In this document: piece after piece, positions 22,300 through 34,061 of the stretch | Layout of the letters: each line of letters opens with the position of its first letter | Position numbering within the stretch: position 1 is the stretch's first letter | Source: Syngnathus acus | Taxonomy: Eukaryota > Chordata > Actinopteri > Syngnathiformes > Syngnathidae | Length of the DNA: 64,000 nt | Assembly: GCF_901709675.1 (NCBI RefSeq) | Contig: NC_051100.1 | Coordinates: forward strand, 5,830,001 to 5,894,000 | Reading direction: 5' to 3' | Position numbers and translations under genes: made by a program | The notes under the pieces: generated by a model | The model's database searches: none | Seen by the model: only the letters and a program-made list of their open reading frames with translations | Told to the model about the DNA's origin: nothing

Positions 22300-22525
22300 G
22301 TGAGGTGTCCGGACATGAGGGAAGCTGCCAAGGGTGCACCCAACTGGTAGGAGACCCCAGGTAGAGTCACAACACACTGAGAGGATTATGTGGCTTATCT
22401 GGCCTATAGGAGCATCCCCATGGAGGAGTTGGATGGCTGTGCAAGGGAGAAGGACATTTGGATTTCCTTACTCAGGCTACTTCGGTAACAGTAACCTGGT
22501 CCCAGATAAGTGGTGGTAAATGGAA
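22300..22525 (+). mobile_element. RTE-type (Rex-like) LINE 3' terminal relic
   Basis: Seen: GAGGTGTCCGG, CCAACTGGTAGGAGACCCC, GAGAGGATTATGTGGC, CCATGGAGGAGTTGGATGG, CAAGGGAGAAGGACATTTGG, TTACTCAGGCTACT and CCCAGATAAGTGG occur in this order. The implied peptide has PTGRRPQ and then WPIGASPWRSW, a worn version of the basic PxGRRPRGRP ... W-rich carboxyl end of fish RTE-like LINE proteins, whose 3' end is normally CGGATAAGCGGAAGAAGATGG. Frames are broken; it is an old fragment. Exact clade (Rex3/RTE or relative) is not settled. Confidence 0.6.
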
Positions 22526-22696
22526 GGCATGGTGGATGAATTAAGAGGAATTACACTGCAGGTCTTTAGTCTGATTCAGTCTTTGCATTGGATTTTTGAT
22601 AGTCTTATCTACTTTTAAACGACCAACTTTGTGTCCCATAGCACTACAGTATACTTTTTTTTTTATTGATTTACTATAACCTTGTCGTGCAAACTT

Positions 22697-22800
22697 GTGG
22701 TCTACAGGTTAGCATGTCCGCCTCACAGTGCAGAGGTTGTGAGTTTGATTTTGGCTTCAGCCTTCCTGTGTGGAGTTTGCATGTTCTACCCGTTCCTTAC
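22697..22800 (+). repeat. Dispersed teleost repeat copy 3 (5' part)
   Basis: GGTTAGCATGTCCGCCTCAC, GTGCAGAGGTTGTGAGTTTG, GGCTTCAGCCTTCCTGTGTG and GAGTTTGCATGTTCTACCCG give the canonical 5' half of the repeat. The GAGTTTGATTTTGGCTTC block resembles a tRNA-type B box, so a SINE origin is possible. The 3' half is missing or unrecognisable. Confidence 0.68.
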
Positions 22801-24179
22801 TGTCTTTACGATATAATGTACAATATGCATGCAGCAACCCAGATGGATCTAGGATCCAAAGCGTGTTAGCATTCCGGAAGGGGTTAGCCTGTACCCCCCA
22901 TGGCATCAGAAACTGTATTATTCAACGCACCAGGCCCTCCCTCTGTGTAAAACTGGTAACTAACCTTTTCATATGATCAAAATAACTTTGTGATTCACAA
23001 ATGCAAAGGGCTTGACAGTCATTTCAGGAATCATGATTTGATTTGATGTTTTTGCTACCCTGCAAGAATAGCTCCAGGGGATAGTGTCGCGCAGTTGGTC
23101 CACTATTTAGATCCAGGCTGATGTATACCATACTGGAAAAAATTTCATGCGATCACATGCAAGAAATGAGATTGAATTAAAAATTAGTTGCTCCCATAAT
23201 TGGTGGAAAAAACATTTTTTAATTTTTTTCAGATCGCAAAAACACGGCATTTGAACAGGGTTTTTTTTTTTCAATTCTGTATATGCAGACAAACAACAGA
23301 CTTCAAACAACAGACTTAAGCAGGAAAGCTGTTTAAATAGTGATTTGGATATCAAAATGCTAAAATGCAATAAGAAAAAGTGGACAGATACAACTTTGTC
23401 AGTTTGCATAGATCAAGCTGAGACCAGAATATATAAATGTGTGTTCCTCTATGAAGTTGTCCCTGACACGCAGAGGCCTCATCATCCACTATGATCCAGA
23501 CTCTGATGTATCGACCTGAGCCTGGGCCTCACGTCAATAAATCTATTCCATCTCCTCCTACTCTTCTTCATTCTTCTTTTTTTCTGCACTCGCTCTCCTG
23601 CAAACCAGTGAGGTGAGAGGTGTCCTGAAAAAGAGGAATGAACACACCAGCAGTCTATCATGGCAAGGTCGAACTGTGTCCAAAACTCCAGGACAAACTG
23701 ACTCAGGAATTGGGAGGAGTGAAAAATGAGAAGGGACGTGAGGATAAAAATAAGACTGAAGATGGATGGGCAGGTTTGATAGTTATACTAGAAAAAAAAG
23801 ATGGTCTCATGGTCAAACAATAATTAAAAAATATTTCTCTACTCCATGTCTTACACCGAATAGGACAGAACAACACCAAATACATTTACACTATACAAAT
23901 GACCAAAGACATACGCAAACATAAACACTCTCAAGTTACACCTTTTAAAATTTTAGAAATTGCACTGGCAAAAGTATTTGAAACCCTTCATTGCTTGGGA
24001 TATTGTTTTAAATTATGCTTACTCTTTTCTGGGAATTTATCCAACTAAATCATAGACTTTTGTTCATTATCTCCACCACTCCCAAAAACTGCGAGAAAGC
24101 ACACCGTCCTATAAACACACAAATGATCATCCACACACATAGACACACTCGCGCACACACACACACTGGACATAAGGAA

Positions 24180-24400
24180 GGGGCTTAGCCAATCGTCCTG
24201 ACTTAGATTGAGCTCCAGACCGGGTCTTAATATTCTGTTGGAGTGGCAGAGCCGTTCTTCTGCACGACCAATCCCATCGTCAAGTCAAATTTGCATTAGC
24301 AAATGGGAAAGTAGCGACGGTCTATTTGTTAATCTGATCTTTGTTTACCCAACACTCTTGTAATCCACTTTTAATTAAATAGCTACCCAAATATGTGAGA
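24180..24400. promoter_or_regulatory. Candidate conserved element with POU octamer and TTAATTAA
   Basis: Non-repetitive block with ATTTGCATTAGCAAAT (24289-24304), an inverted repeat of ATTTGC around ATTA that includes a full octamer ATTTGCAT, plus CCAATC boxes, TTTGTTTACCC (forkhead-like) and the palindrome TTAATTAA (24371-24378). No coding frame. Confidence 0.4.
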
Positions 24401-24689
24401 GCAGCAGTTTGACTTTGTCTGTGCCCACACAGCCAGACTGATGCAGAGAGAAAGATCTAAAGAAAGCACAAAAGAAAGAAAGCAAGAACCAAACGTCACT
24501 CACACGCACCACACACAAACACAAGCTACAGAAAGCGTGAGCGCTATAGTTTATATACACACCAATGGGTCACTTCTGGAGATGGAGCACATTCCATTGT
24601 CTGGTCAAATATCTAATTCTAACCTCACAATAGATTTCTATGCACTATCTGTCGTAAAGCATGCACTGGCTAGTTAGAATAAATCATAT

Positions 24690-24746
24690 GATGCACAAAC
24701 ACACACATATTGTAGGTGCGAGCAGTATCAAACACACACACACACC
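24690..24746. repeat. Interrupted (CA)n tracts
   Basis: Two CA arrays separated by about 25 bp. Confidence 0.75.
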
Positions 24747-25763
24747 TCGCAGCACAGACAGACAAAACACAATATGGCTGCATAGGTTCCTTTATCTATT
24801 TATAGTTAATGCCATCCGAAGCCCGATAATGCAAGCAGATACCAGGTAGGCAATTACATCGTTCTGATTTCTTCTGCAATAAAAATTCACCGGTAATAGG
24901 AAAAAAAGGGGTAAATAACATCATGGAATGGATGAATCTGGGCTGCCCGCTACTGCACATCCCCAATAAGTCAGCCTCCACTGACACTAGCAACATTGTC
25001 ATTCATATGTGTCGGCTCTGCTGTTTTTACTTGTAAAGGGAAGGCGGTGTGCTAGTACGCTGTATCTGGATCTGGGTATTAGAGGTGACATCACATTATC
25101 CTTATCCCCAAAGCAGATCTAAATAACTTTCTTGAATATTTATGGGCCTCCCTCTGAGGCTTTGTATTCATATAGACACCTTGTGGATGTGGAAGTTAGA
25201 GATAGAAAGTGCCATGCAGATGCTGTGCATGTGAGTTGTGTACGTTGCGCTGGACGTGATAAACGACACAAGGAGTCACGAACAATAACTGGAATTTATG
25301 TGTGGTCTGTTTTTCTTATTCAAATTTTATTTATTTATATTTTATTTTGGATTATTATATATCATACTGGATCTATATTGAAGAAGGGGACATAAGCAGG
25401 TCCATGGCTGGGAGATTGAGGGTTGAGGTGGAGGGGGAGTTAATTCCCGCGGTGAAGAGGTATTGAAAAACATTCCTTAGCCAGTTGAAGTTCCCTTGAG
25501 CAAGACACTGATTTATTTTCTTAAATCTGTGTCTGTCTTGACTTCAGACAGATTTCTGTAGCCTGTAAGGTGATGAGAGCTGTGTGTGTATGTGCGTGTG
25601 TGTGCTGCGTAAAATAATATACAGTGGATATAAAATTTCCTCACTCAACTGTTCTAAGGCTAGTTTTTTGTGATATGGAAAAAGAAGGTATGCGCAGAAG
25701 ATTCACTGTCGCTGTCGGTCTTTTGTGGTGTATTTTTGTCATTTTATTTCCAGTGTCGACACG

Positions 25764-25804
25764 TGTATATATATATATATATATATATAATTTTTTTTTT
25801 TTTT
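25764..25804. repeat. (AT)n microsatellite followed by T14
   Basis: About 13 AT units (25764-25789) pass into an uninterrupted T run (25791-25804). Confidence 0.9.
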
Positions 25805-25939
25805 CTTCCATTTTGTTTTTATTATTTACATCAGCAATGTTGGCCAGACTTATTTTTCCATTTCTACAAATATTGCTACCCCTAAATTAGTTTAGAACTC
25901 CTTTTCTTTCTCGTTGTTAAAAGACACGGTTCCTACTAA

Positions 25940-26170
25940 GTATTTAGCGCCACTGAGCCATGAATATTCATTGTTGGTTCACTTTCCTCATAATGCTGCA
26001 GTCATAAAGGAGGAGCGGGGCTCTAATATACCCATCATTCCAGGGAGAGAGTATTAAGGAGAGATTTAATAGAGCCATGAGTATGGGCAGACTCATTATC
26101 TTTCTATTAGCCCTGTCGCTGTGCGTTCTCTGCCAGCAGGGTTATACTGACTTCTATTAGGTTAGCGGTC
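25940..26170. promoter_or_regulatory. Candidate conserved element with 12-bp palindrome and direct repeat
   Basis: ATGAATATTCAT at 25960-25971 is a perfect palindrome of two ATGAAT half-sites, a layout compatible with POU dimers. TTCTATTAG occurs at 26102-26110 and again at 26152-26160. The sequence is balanced and non-repetitive, in contrast to AT-rich flanks, and has no coding frame. Confidence 0.4.
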
Positions 26171-26599
26171 AGATACACACTTTCACACACATATTAACTC
26201 GAAAAAAAAAACTACTTCCAATATAGGCCAATTTGGTAGCCTGTGCTTCTCAGCACAAAGAGTTCTAGCAAATGAGTGTCCATTACGGGACTTGATTTAC
26301 GAGACTGGTAAACCTAATATTTTATTTTATGTGTGTGTGCTCTTTGCAAGTAGTTCATAATTCTGAGATCAAATAGAAAGCTCCTTACGGGGGAAACCAA
26401 GACAATACTAAGGGTTATAGTTACCGCTCGTCATTTTTACCCAAGAGAGTCAAGTGCAGTCAGTAATTGTCGTGAAGTGTTCCCTAGATTATCGCTGGGT
26501 TTAGGTTACCAAAAATAAATGAAATCCGCAAAGCAGAGGTTGTTTATTTTTATTATTTATTTAAAATTTCTTTGGGCGGGGGGGTATAAGCCTCTATGG

Positions 26600-26672
26600 T
26601 GGTCAACTATTCAACAAGTCTGCCTCAGAGTGACCCTTTTGAGGATATTGCTGTTTGGATAATGGATGGATA
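26600..26672 (+). repeat. Dispersed teleost repeat copy 4, internally deleted
   Basis: GTGGTCAACTATTCAACAAGTCTGCCTCAG, read as GTGGTCAAC and AAGTCTGCCTCAGAGTG, resembles the repeat's 5' part. GAGGATATTGCTGTTTGG and ATAATGGATGGATAC then resemble its 3' end. The middle is missing. Weak match. Confidence 0.35.
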
Positions 26673-28305
26673 CATTTATGCCTCCATTATGCCGTTACGA
26701 GCACCCTCCCACCGCCAATCAGTTCTCCTCCTTCTAAATACTTGTTCCGCTTCATAAATTTAATTTCTAAAATGCAAACCAAATATCCAGCTGTAGGTTG
26801 TGAGAGGTGCATATGACAAACTGTGAATTGTTTTTTGATATTTTTACCAATATGTCACCTCGTGTGACCAACAGCCTGTGCAATTCACAAAAAATAAACA
26901 ACCAACAATTTATTTACCCATGTGTTGAAACACATTGCAACTGGGATGTGACTCTTCTCGTTCAGAATCAACCAATCACATTCAAAGTTCTATTAAATGG
27001 AAGATGCCACCATTTAAAGTGCCCCCCATGATTGTATAGTTGATTATAAAAGCGTGTCTTGGCCACTGGTGTTGGAACATTGGGGCCAATGCCAATCCCC
27101 CCCACCCCCACTGGGAACATCAGCAGCATCCTTTTTTTTTCTATACAGTGTGCTCAAGCATTCATCGCGCCAGGAGCAATGGCCCAGTACAGATATATTA
27201 CAAAGCACTTAGATCTTAAAGCTTACACAGTGCATTCCCTCTTATAGATCCTGACCGCAATTCTATTGCCTGCCTAATTGAATCATAAATACCGTACATG
27301 TATATGTATATTATCCATTAATAAATAAAGACACACTTTTTTATTAATGAAGTGGAAAATGTGGTATGGGGAGACATCAATCATTTAGTATAAAAACCAT
27401 GGGTATTAGTGGGGTGATATGGTTCAGGGGGATAAAATTAGACACGTTAAATAGGGAGCGCTGTGTGCATTAGTGTGAGTTTTTACATAAGCAATTATGG
27501 AAGCCTTCAATGTTAATTTATGTGTGATCAGTGAACAAGAAGAGGGAGGGAGAGGGTCATGTAAGTGGGTGAGATAAATAGATGGAAATAGGAGCAAATG
27601 GGGAGGAATTGTGCAGCCGGTTGCTCGACAGAAAGGGAAGTGAGAAGATGGAGTGAGTAGCGAGTGGTACAGGACGGACGGAATGCATTAGCAAGGAGAC
27701 GTGGGAAGATTGTGTGAAAAGCAAGCATATTAATGAGGCAATATGAATCACGCTGATTACTCAACAATTAGGGATCTGTTGTCTTTCTGAGAGTGCACAA
27801 GGAAGAAGGAAAACAGGAGAGTGTCAGTTGAGGGACAAAACTGCAGGTGCATCAGAGGTCTTGTCAAACAAACCTGAAGAGCCAGGCGGAGGGAAGCACA
27901 TTTTCTCCATTGATTCCAAGAGGAAGTGCACCGAGTCAAAAGTGAATTGGATGAACTCGAGAATGAACTAATGAGACATTGAAGATGTAATGGGGCTTAA
28001 TGTTCACCTAGGGCAGCCTTTAATACTCACAGCGCCATTTCGACCGTCTTTTGACTTAAAACTAAGCTTGAATTATCCACTTAGCCAGCCCAAAATGCAA
28101 ACCAAAAATGCCATCTGTTTCTGTCTTATCCTTTTATCACATATGGAGCGGCTATAAGTCTTAACAATGTAAAAAGTAGATTTGCGTAATAATAGCCAAT
28201 CCAAATATTTATTTTACCTGGTCAAAGGGATTTTTGCCTCTGCTATTTATTTGGTCATTTTGGCCAGGTGATCATGTCTGTCGATATACTTCATAAAACA
28301 TTCTA

Positions 28306-28330
28306 TGTGTGTGCGTGAGTGTGTGTGTGC

Positions 28331-28367
<37 letters not shown>
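28306..28367. repeat. (TG)n microsatellite, about 30 units
   Basis: Pure GT from 28333 to 28367 with a few interruptions before it. It faces a CA array 99 bp downstream. Confidence 0.95.
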
Positions 28368-28369
<2 letters not shown>

Positions 28370-28465
28370 GTGTCTCTCTAGGGTGAGGGTGAGGGACACA
28401 GCTGTCTAAAATCACCACTGGGGGAGAGAATAACCTGGGGTCTTTCAGGCCTTCATCTGCGTGCC

Positions 28466-28508
28466 CACACACACACACAAACACACACTCACACACACAC
28501 ACAAACAC
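28466..28508. repeat. (CA)n microsatellite
   Basis: Interrupted CA units, complementary in sense to the TG array at 28306-28367. Confidence 0.9.
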
Positions 28509-28519
28509 ATATAAACACA

Positions 28520-30590
28520 TGCCCACAAAGAAACAATTCACTCATAGCTGAAGCGTAGTTTAGCGTAGAAGCCTCAGGGTCAGGACTCACTGGCCTCAAA
28601 TTATATTTCTCAACATGAAGACCCACAAGTAGAGTGGAATTATTGTTCTCAGGTTGTGTTTGGCCTTGGTGTTTAAAATGCCTGATGGCAGCCTTTTGCA
28701 TGTTCTTTTCTAATGCATACTCAAATACAAAGTTTGCTCTGCAAAAAGAAAACCATGGGAAATAAAGGTTATAGACTTCAAATTGTGTGACCATTACGTT
28801 TTAACTTGATGACTGACAGTAAATGTAAGAATTGTGATTTGATGTAGGTGTAGGACCAAACATGGTTGTTTTCTATCAACTATCTAGTTCAGGTGTTTTA
28901 TTTTGTGCTCTTTTCCAGCCTATAAAAGGATTTGCCATTAATGTTTTAGTGTACGTGTTTAGATTAAGCTTGCTAAACTCGGAGAAAGTGAAAATGAAGA
29001 AACTAGTTTGTCCACCCTCTGAGGCTATATGAGCTCCCGCTCTTCCGCTACGACTTAGCACAAGGTGTTGGCATGTGTTGTAGGTTTTTTCCAGTTCATC
29101 CAGAGAAAAAATCTTTTGAGGTTAGAGGTCACTGTTGTTGGACTAGAGAGAGACCAAAAATCTCACCATTGTTGTTGTTCATGTCAGATGTGTAGAAGAT
29201 GTTCCATGCCAAATATATCTAGTATATCCTTCAGGACCTTATTTTGTGCACCAGGTCACACTCAAACTGCAAAAGGCCTTTTGCAAACAAAGTTGCAAGT
29301 GTAAAATTGTCCAAAAGGTCTTGGTAAAATGAGTTTTTCGAGAAATTAAGATTTAGCGTGAAATAAGTCATATTCTATTTTTCAAGACATGGCTTCAACC
29401 GACCGAGCAATATTCAGTACCATGTCGTCCCGGCATCATTTGACAACAATCGCACATAAAAGTAAAACCTAAATAAATTAAAAAGCCGCGTTTTGTCGTC
29501 ATGATTTATCTTGCTCTCCAAATAACATATATATTTTTTTAATATCTACACCCAGTGCAAAATATCAACGGAATAAACGTTCAGCCACACTCAAATTCTG
29601 CAATGCAGCTTGAAATAAATCCAACAATAATGTACTAGTTACCAATCACACTTCTAGTATTTGGAGTTTCTTGGGTAGTGTGCATTACAGTGTCCTCGAG
29701 GCTTACAGCTCCAAATATATTTTTACAGCCATCTGCGCCAGTTGGCTATTCTTAATCTGTGTGTGTTTGTGTGTGTGTGTGAGTGTATGTGTGATTTTTA
29801 CCAACCTTACATACTGCAGTGGATAAAGAAAGTCATCAGCAAGACTTGGCTCAGGCACAGTGCCTCTGCGGTATATACTGTGATGCCAACATAAATGCCA
29901 GTGGAAGAGCGTAAATGTCAGTCATGCACACTCAGACACACATGCTGAGTTTTGAGGGATAGTCTTTATGCAGTAGCATGGGGTCTTTGGCACAGACTCG
30001 TGCCCAGACTGGCATGTGGTCTGGGATAAGTGGGGAGGCGTTAGCTGAGCTGACACACTACCAGACGTGACATACTGCACTCAATTCTCTCCTTTTTTTG
30101 ACTGTTGTTCTCTCTTGTTTACTTGTGATAAGTATCAAACAAGTGAGCAAAAAAATCAACCAAAATAGCCCAAACAAGTCTTTGCATCCATTTCAGAATG
30201 TTTTGAAGGTGCTTTTCAGAATGGGGTTGATGTATGAATATAAATCAAAGGAGAAAAAGTGCTCATGTTTGGGAAGAAGATTGTACCTTCATTATTGTGG
30301 GTTTACAATTACAGTCAGCTTTAGAATAAAGGCCATTTTATAACGCAGAATTAAGACACTTGGTCCAATAAAACATTTTTTTTAATTTATTTGAAGCACC
30401 AAAGTCAAAATAGCTGCATGTCAAGTCAAGTTGCGAAATGCAGTGTAAGAGTGGGTGCAAAATATGTTGTACCATTCAAATTAGCCTGTCAAGTTCCAGT
30501 TCCAACTTCCGCCCCCCCAAATATTATTGCTGTGTCACAAACTTTAATTTGAATAAGATTTCTTCAAGCCTTGACAGCAAAGTAACGCAA
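28520..30590. other. Unassigned AT-rich spacer
   Basis: Holds a TG tract at about 29759-29785 and a 270-bp stretch (29060-29335) of even composition that looks like an old, unidentified repeat. No gene, RNA or element that I can support. Confidence 0.5.
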
Positions 30591-30599
30591 CAGTGCATT

Positions 30600-31025
30600 T
30601 CCAGTGCTAAGTAGTAAAGTGAATTAGATGCTAATGATTGGGCACAGATCGCTAAAGACGAAGCAGACTCTTGAGATGAAGAGACGGTCTGAGGCCAATT
30701 TGGAGGACGTAATGGAATGAAATGATATGATTGCCCAAACCTTAGCCTGCTGGTACGAGTTTCAATAAAGTGCTGATGAGTCCAACGTCTGTTGCACTAT
30801 CAGCGTCTTCTCAATAATTTGCTTGCCGGCTGTCCACCCCTTCCTTCAGATGAATTATTTTTATTAGAGGAATACACTGTTGGGCATAAGGGAGCAGCTA
30901 CTAGTACCCTGTGATGCAAGTGCCAGTTTAGCTAAGGTCCTTTCCGTCCCTCCATTCATGGTGAGCCCGGTGGGCCATGCCAGGCTCAGCTAGACTGGCT
31001 CAGCTCCCAGCTTGGCCGGAGGAAT
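30600..31025. promoter_or_regulatory. Candidate conserved non-coding element with tandem GGCTCAGCT
   Basis: About 425 bp of balanced, non-repetitive sequence. GGCTCAGCT occurs at 30983-30991 and 30997-31005 (14-bp period) and CCCAGCTTGG follows. TAATGATTGGG, TTTTTATTAGAGG and CAATAATTTGC words are present. No coding frame. Confidence 0.35.
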
Positions 31026-31095
31026 TTTGAGTACTACCAGTGATGCTTGTAGGCTGGAAGAGCAGCAAAAGAAGAGATCAAATGTAAATAAATAA

Positions 31096-31158
31096 TATAA
31101 TATAATATAATATAATATAATATAATATAATATAATATAATATAATATAATATAATAT
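31096..31158. repeat. (TATAA)n pentanucleotide microsatellite, 12 copies
   Basis: Perfect TATAA units over 60 bp, ending TAT before GACAGCC. Every unit contains the core of a TATA box, so it may be wrongly called a promoter. The long poly-Tyr/Ile minus-strand frame over it is an artefact. Confidence 0.95.
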
Positions 31159-33439
31159 GACAGCCTAAAAGGTTCAAACACTATGGCCATTCAAATACTT
31201 CAAAGTGCGGCAATATGTACACTGCCATTGTTGGGAAATCTGAATTATTTCACCACTAGTGTTGGAGGCCACAATATTTCAGCATGCAACATTTGGGAAT
31301 GGGGCTAACATGTTCTGACATCAAGGAGGCCAAAGATAAGAAGTTGATGTTGGAGGCCCTTGGACCCTGTGGCGCAGAGAGCATTAATGCCAAGCCTTCA
31401 ACTTTCACTTCTCGCCTGAGTGGCTAAGACAATGATCACAACTACAAGACAGGCGCTTTGAACTCAAGCCAAAAAAAAAACATGTTACATTCTGCTTTTG
31501 TTTTAACACTGACGATATAATCAGGAAAGAACAAAAGTTTATCTTCAGCTTTTGTTGTCCAAATGGTCAACATCTTTCAGTTTGGAAAAGCTGTTGGACA
31601 CTTCTGACCATATTTTGTTTGAGCATCTCATCCAAAATGTAGAAAAACAAATGGTGTTAATGGTGATGGCAGTGTGGAAGAGAATGATTTTAAGTGCTAC
31701 TTTCAACTTCAACACATAAAAAACACTGCGTGATCTTCCACCACAGCTTGCAGACACACTTGCCAAGTATCAGTGAGTGCTATCTCAGTTAATTTGGAAT
31801 TGTGCATCATCCAATTATTGTCTGCATACAGTATTGTTCATTTGTATAACTATGAGATTACACTTTTCTCATATTCATTTTCGTCTGGGTCAGATCGTAG
31901 GGGCGGCGTCCTCATCATCAGCAATCTTTCCTTTTGGTTTTGGTCATAAGCCTCGGCCGCTATGCTTGCGGTGTTTCGAAATATGAATCACAGTGGAAGT
32001 GACGTCACAAATTAGAGCAAATCGAAATGCAGAAAAGCTTCCATAAATTCTTTTGCAGATTATAGCCAATCAAAATGCACTAAGTCTTTAACACAAGACT
32101 TGACTCATTCTAAAAAGACAGTCCTTCGATTGAATGTCATAACTACTGACTCGGTCTTCAAGTGTTACGTATCCGTGCTCAATTCATTTTCCTCCTTTGG
32201 TATTCAGCTCACCCAACAGCCATCATTTAACATGAAATTCCTAAAGAAATTGCAATTTGTAGGTCGCACATCATGGTCAAATGCTGATTTGTGTCAAGTG
32301 AATTTAGATTTGTGTCTGATTTGGTCATTTCTGCTAGAAGCTTAATTGCTCATTGGTGACAGCAAATCTCATTTACATGCTGAAAGATTTGGCACATGAC
32401 CTTTGTTGGCTGGTGTAAAAACAACATTGATGTGTATTAGCAATCACATTTCTTTTATAGGCTTACTTTAAATAGACTATTGAAGAGAACTATCACTTGC
32501 TGAGTGTGTGCGTGTGTGTGTGCAATATCAAGCACATGCCCTGCACACCTAAATGAAGATAATGTCTTGATTAGGTACGTGTGTGTATTTTGGCAAGGTC
32601 CTTCTGTACTCTGCAGGGAAGCGTTCCATTAAAGTTGGCAAGAGGCTCTTGTTCACCCTGCGCTTATGCAGCTCTTGATCTCACTGTGCCATGAAAAACT
32701 TGCGGCACATTAAACGAGCAGCCCAGGTTTCCACTGTTAACATATTATAGGGAACGACTTTTTCAGAAGAAATTGAAATAAAAGAGAGAGACTCCCCAGG
32801 CGTTTGAAAAGATTTTCGAGTGGAAACTTTCTGTATGACCTTATTGTAAAATTAGACAAAAACAAAAGGGATATTAATGTTTATATTCATATCCATCTTC
32901 TGTTGATTCTACATTTCACACAATGTCTATAAAATTCTCCAAAACTGAGGAGATGGAAGAAGAGCTGGCTTAACACCAACCATTTTACAATGGCCACTTG
33001 GATATATATATAATTTTGGAGGTCTGGTATGTCTTTCACTACTCTTGGCTGTGTTAAATTCCTGTCCACAAAGAGTTGGTCAGTTTATCTCATGTGAACC
33101 TTTTTTTGAGTTAGTCTTTTGAACCATAAATCACCATCAAACATTCACAAATGACCTGACAAGCATGCCTTTCGAGTGACCTCGGCTAAAATAGGGTTGG
33201 TAATGCAAAATATTTATGAAAATGTAGGCGAAATGGAAAGAGAATTTCCCAAGTGTCAATAATGTTTGTGTTACTCTTGTTTCATATTTGAACTCACGCT
33301 TTTGCATCATTATGAAACTAAAATCTGAATACTTTTGAGCACATATGACTTCTCTGCTTTTGCGTGAATCTCAAGGCATGTGTATGCCTGCATGTGTGTG
33401 TGTGTGTGGTAGGTGTATTGACATTGCCCCCTGTCAAAG

Positions 33440-33581
33440 GCGATTTGAGGCCAGTTCAGTCACTGTCAGGGCTGAGGCCAACCGGGTTGTGGAGCGTCTG
33501 TGTTTATCAGCTCTGTTAGATGCTGTCATCCAGCAGGCTGCAAGCAGTGCACAGGGGACCGATCATCATCTCATCCAGCAG
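33440..33581 (+). CDS. Candidate internal coding exon of an unrecognised protein
   Basis: Seen: a frame open through 33345-33680 whose 33440-33581 part is clearly non-repetitive. It contains VRAEANRVVERL, SALLDAVIQQAASS and ends HHLIQQ at CAG followed by the donor GTAAAG (33582). Possible acceptors are CCCCCTGTCAAAG before 33440 and CAGTCACTGTCAG before 33470; both put the frame at the third codon base and the exit is phase 0. Residues A-N-R-V-V-E-R-L-x-x-S-A-L-L-D-A-V-I form a strongly amphipathic helix of the small-residue/branched-aliphatic kind seen in anchoring helices for protein kinase A regulatory subunits; that is only a resemblance. The TG repeat just upstream makes the acceptor side uncertain. 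It could instead be a conserved non-coding block. Confidence 0.33.
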
Positions 33582-34014
33582 GTAAAGAACATTGAAGTGA
33601 CAGGAAAGGACCTCCAACCACACATATATGTGAACACTCACAAAACATGGCACATGTTGGCCATTCTCAGCGCTGGCTAAGCCCTCAGGTGTGGAGTAAA
33701 GGTGTGTCTACATTTACTGATTCACTTTGACAACCACCCGGGGTTTTGCTACCTACAAGGTATCAATTTAGCATCCAGAAATGATTGTCTCATTAACCAA
33801 TTGTATTCATAGCTATTGATCGCTCTATCGATTTATCAATCTATCGATCCGTCCGTAGGCAAATGACTTGCACGATTTGTTTGTTCTTGCACCTCCTAAT
33901 GCAACTAACCGATTTTTTGAAAAAATATTTTTGCACTGGCCAGGGATCACATCCACCCCAGCATGAGCCGGTACGCCATCATGGGCATCACAGTACATAT
34001 GTATAAAATAGATA

Positions 34015-34016
34015 GA

Positions 34017-34051
<35 letters not shown>

Positions 34052-34061
34052 GTAAATAAAA
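34015..34061. repeat. (AAAT)n tetranucleotide microsatellite
   Basis: About 11 AAAT units after two GATA units, one interruption (AAGT). Confidence 0.9.

Noticed and set aside
31096-31158. TATA-box promoter
   Set aside because: The TATAA words are a pentanucleotide microsatellite with no CCAAT, initiator or downstream gene.
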